Assembly: GCA_028700975.1 (NCBI GenBank)
Contig: JAQVRQ010000014.1
Coordinates: forward strand, 1-36,392
DNA length: 36,392 nucleotides
Direction of reading: 5' to 3'
DNA from: Bacteroidales bacterium
Lineage (GTDB): Bacteria > Bacteroidota > Bacteroidia > Bacteroidales > UBA932
The notes beneath the pieces are model-generated. The model was not told the origin of the DNA. It ran no database searches and was given only the letters and a program-made list of their open reading frames with translations. Below, piece by piece: positions 34,621 to 36,392 of the stretch (positions are counted from its first letter, which is position 1; each line of letters begins with the position of its first letter). Position numbers and translations under genes: made by a program.

Positions 34621-36392
34621 ATGTACAACAACAGTAAAAGAAAAACCAGACCCATCTGTTTTAAAAGATGGAAAAGGAGCCCCTGGGCGGCATTTGCATC
34701 CCTTGGAAAGGTGATCAAGATAGGAGTCCTCTCCGTCACCTACTCAATTTTGGTAATGAAGAGTCAGCCCGTTCTGGCTCAAAGCAATGAAAAAAGCGGA
34801 AACGACACCATCCACGCACTTGAGGAGTTAATTATCAACACAGAACGACCCTCGCCCTTCCAGCCCCTAGTGAGAGTTGTAGCGGTAATTCAGCAGGCAG
34901 AGATTGAGCGGGCTGCGGTGAACAACCTCCCCGATCTGTTGCGATACCTCCAGGGGACCGACCTCCGTACACGGGGAGGCGAAGGGGTTCAGTCTGACCT
35001 GAACATTCTAGGAGGAACTTTTGACCAGACAATGATTATGATAAACGGGGTCAACTTTACAGACCCGCAAACCGGACACCACTCTCTTAATATTCCGGTT
35101 GAGATCTCTCAGATTGAGAGAATTGAAATCCTGAACGGACCCGGAGCCTGGTCTGAGGGCTCAGTGGCATATGCCGGTGCAATCAATATAATCACAAAAA
35201 ATCCTGCAAAAAAGGGGATATCACTTGCCCTCACCGGAGGTTCGTTTGGATACTTCAAGGGCGATGCAAATCTCCAATACGCAAAAAACGGTGGCAAATG
35301 GAATCTATCGGCTCAGGCAGGAGGAGGATACAGCCGTTCTGATGGTTATTCAGAAAACACCGACTTTGATATTCTGAATCTGTTTACCAATGTTCTCGCA
35401 ACAAAGGGTAACAAACACAAGATATATGCTCAGGCAGGATATCAGCATAAAGCATTTGGGGCAAATAGCTTTTACACTGCTGCATATCCGGAGCAATTTG
35501 AAGAGACCAGCCTCTACCTCTCCTCTTTGCAGTATACTTATCAAACAGCTAAATGGCAGCTGAAGGCGGTTGCATACCACAGAAGGCATTTTGACAGGTT
35601 TGAACTTTTCAGGTATGATCCTGCCCCCTGGTATCAGGGACACAACTACCACAGAAGCGATATTGCCGGAGCGGATATTCAGGCAGCACGCAGATGGGGC
35701 AAAGCCGGGACTACACTAATAGGTGCGGGGTATCGATTTGAAAACATCTACAGCACTGTATTAGGCGACCCCATCCAGGGTGAAGGGGTTCACCTCTCTC
35801 CGGAAGGAGTTCAATACACCAGAAGCAAAAGCAGGCAAACCCCATCGGCCTACGCAAAGCATATTCTTCAGCTGGAGAGATGGAGATTCACGGCAGGTGT
35901 TCTGGTGGCAGAGAATATGCGACTCTACGGAGGGGCAAGTGCTGCATACAGAATAACTCCATATCTTGAGGCAAATGGCTGGATTAATAACTCTTTCAGA
36001 AAACCTACATTTACCGACCTCTACTATAAAAGCCCCAATCAGACAGGGAATATGAACCTTAAACCCGAGGAGGCTCTATCCGCTCAGATGGGGCTGAGAT
36101 ATACAAAATCGGGGCTGAGGGGCTCGCTCTCCGGATTCTACAGATATGGGTTCAGTATAATTGACTGGACAAGGGCAAGCGGATCTGACCAGTGGCAGGC
36201 TAGTAACATTACAAATGTGGTTACTGCCGGTTTTGAGGCATCATTAACTAAAAGCTGGACAAACTCTTTTCTGAACAGCGCAGGAGTAACTTATGCATAT
36301 CTGGATGTTTCAAAGAAAACTGACGGACTGCTTTCGCTCTATGCCACTGACTTTCTCAGGCATAAAGCAACAGCATTTGCAGACCATAAAAT
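34621..36392 (+). CDS. BtuB-like TonB-dependent receptor, 3'-truncated
   Basis: I read this frame directly; it is open from the ATG at 34621 to the right edge, 590 codons. The product starts with a long basic n-region (CFKRWKRSPWAAFASLGKVI), a signal core to about residue 53 ending VLAQ, a plug domain with LPDLLRYLQGTDLRTRGGEG and IERIEILNGPGAWSEGS, and beta-strand repeats. GANSFYTAAYPEQFEET resembles cobalamin receptors (BtuB) of Bacteroidetes. TonB and outer membrane are implied. There is no CarboxypepD_reg domain. GC is clearly higher than upstream. Minus-strand ORFs in this region are antisense shadows. Substrate is inferred and could be another metal chelate. Confidence 0.85.
   Translation, partial: MYNNSKRKTRPICFKRWKRSPWAAFASLGKVIKIGVLSVTYSILVMKSQPVLAQSNEKSGNDTIHALEELIINTERPSPFQPLVRVVAVIQQAEIERAAVNNLPDLLRYLQGTDLRTRGGEGVQSDLNILGGTFDQTMIMINGVNFTDPQTGHHSLNIPVEISQIERIEILNGPGAWSEGSVAYAGAINIITKNPAKKGISLALTGGSFGYFKGDANLQYAKNGGKWNLSAQAGGGYSRSDGYSENTDFDILNLFTNVLATKGNKHKIYAQAGYQHKAFGANSFYTAAYPEQFEETSLYLSSLQYTYQTAKWQLKAVAYHRRHFDRFELFRYDPAPWYQGHNYHRSDIAGADIQAARRWGKAGTTLIGAGYRFENIYSTVLGDPIQGEGVHLSPEGVQYTRSKSRQTPSAYAKHILQLERWRFTAGVLVAENMRLYGGASAAYRITPYLEANGWINNSFRKPTFTDLYYKSPNQTGNMNLKPEEALSAQMGLRYTKSGLRGSLSGFYRYGFSIIDWTRASGSDQWQASNITNVVTAGFEASLTKSWTNSFLNSAGVTYAYLDVSKKTDGLLSLYATDFLRHKATAFADHK

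Noticed and set aside
34546-34900. Cobalamin riboswitch upstream of the receptor
   Set aside because: Looked for by eye because the receptor is BtuB-like; the spacer is too short and no B12-box-like sequence was seen.
34835-35652. Three minus-strand ORFs at the right edge
   Set aside because: They lie opposite an uninterrupted 590-codon receptor frame with clear TonB plug motifs; high GC lengthens chance ORFs.
1-36392. Defence, secretion-effector or phage-like system
   Set aside because: Every frame of substance is a housekeeping, envelope or known Bacteroidetes family gene; no toxin-antitoxin, restriction, CRISPR, integrase or polymorphic toxin signal was found.

Overview
The window looks like the chromosome of a low-GC member of the Bacteroidetes, most likely the order Bacteroidales. 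The evidence is gene content (GSCFA protein, DUF4294, DUF4270 beside a short GT5-like protein, DUF5686, SDR-type threonine dehydrogenase, an LptF/G gene directly after tgt). Promoters of the Bacteroidetes form TTTG-N18/20-TAnnTTTG are present, and almost no gene has a Shine-Dalgarno sequence. No tRNA, rRNA, insertion sequence, phage gene or CRISPR array was seen, and no gene-free stretch exceeds 300 bases.

Layout. 3-2648 (+): 3' part of an LptF/LptG permease, fmt and thiamine pyrophosphokinase, with short overlaps. 2705-2977 (-): HU protein with a consensus promoter. 3197-5046 (-): queG followed by a GSCFA hydrolase-like gene. 5157-6104 (+): threonine 3-dehydrogenase with a strong terminator. 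6177-8407 (-): tgt then a second LptF/G permease. 8495-9994 (+): CNT nucleoside transporter. 10007-10741 (-): cutC.

10838-21525 (-): a 22-gene ribosomal block read rplP, rpmC, rpsQ, rplN, rplX, rplE, rpsN, rpsH, rplF, rplR, rpsE, rpmD, rplO, secY, map, infA, rpmJ, rpsM, rpsK, rpsD, rpoA, rplQ. It ends in a hairpin terminator. It begins at rplP: the usual upstream half (rpsJ to rpsC) is absent, and a good promoter followed by a possible structured leader lies just upstream of rplP. This split is the most notable architectural feature.

21760-26215: M19 dipeptidase (-), DUF4294 protein (+), then a minus-strand envelope operon ftsX, DUF3098, uppP, lpxH. 26308-28492 (+): short GT5-like protein and DUF4270 lipoprotein, closed by a near-perfect bidirectional terminator. 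28585-30095 (-): acpP and fabF; purN (+) follows. 30860-34512 (-): M20 amidohydrolase and DUF5686 outer-membrane protein. 34621 to the right edge (+): a BtuB-like TonB-dependent receptor, open at its 3' end, with visibly higher GC than its neighbours.

Functionally this is mostly core housekeeping: translation and secretion, late queuosine steps (queG, tgt), envelope building (two LptF/G proteins, lpxH, uppP, ftsX), fatty-acid elongation (acpP, fabF) and cofactor or nucleotide metabolism. I found no convincing novel defence or mobile system. The items most worth a check are the split ribosomal cluster and its leader, the structured rpsN-rpsH gap, the loss of zinc cysteines in Tgt, the solitary GT5-like domain paired with DUF4270, and the receptor with no room for a cobalamin riboswitch.
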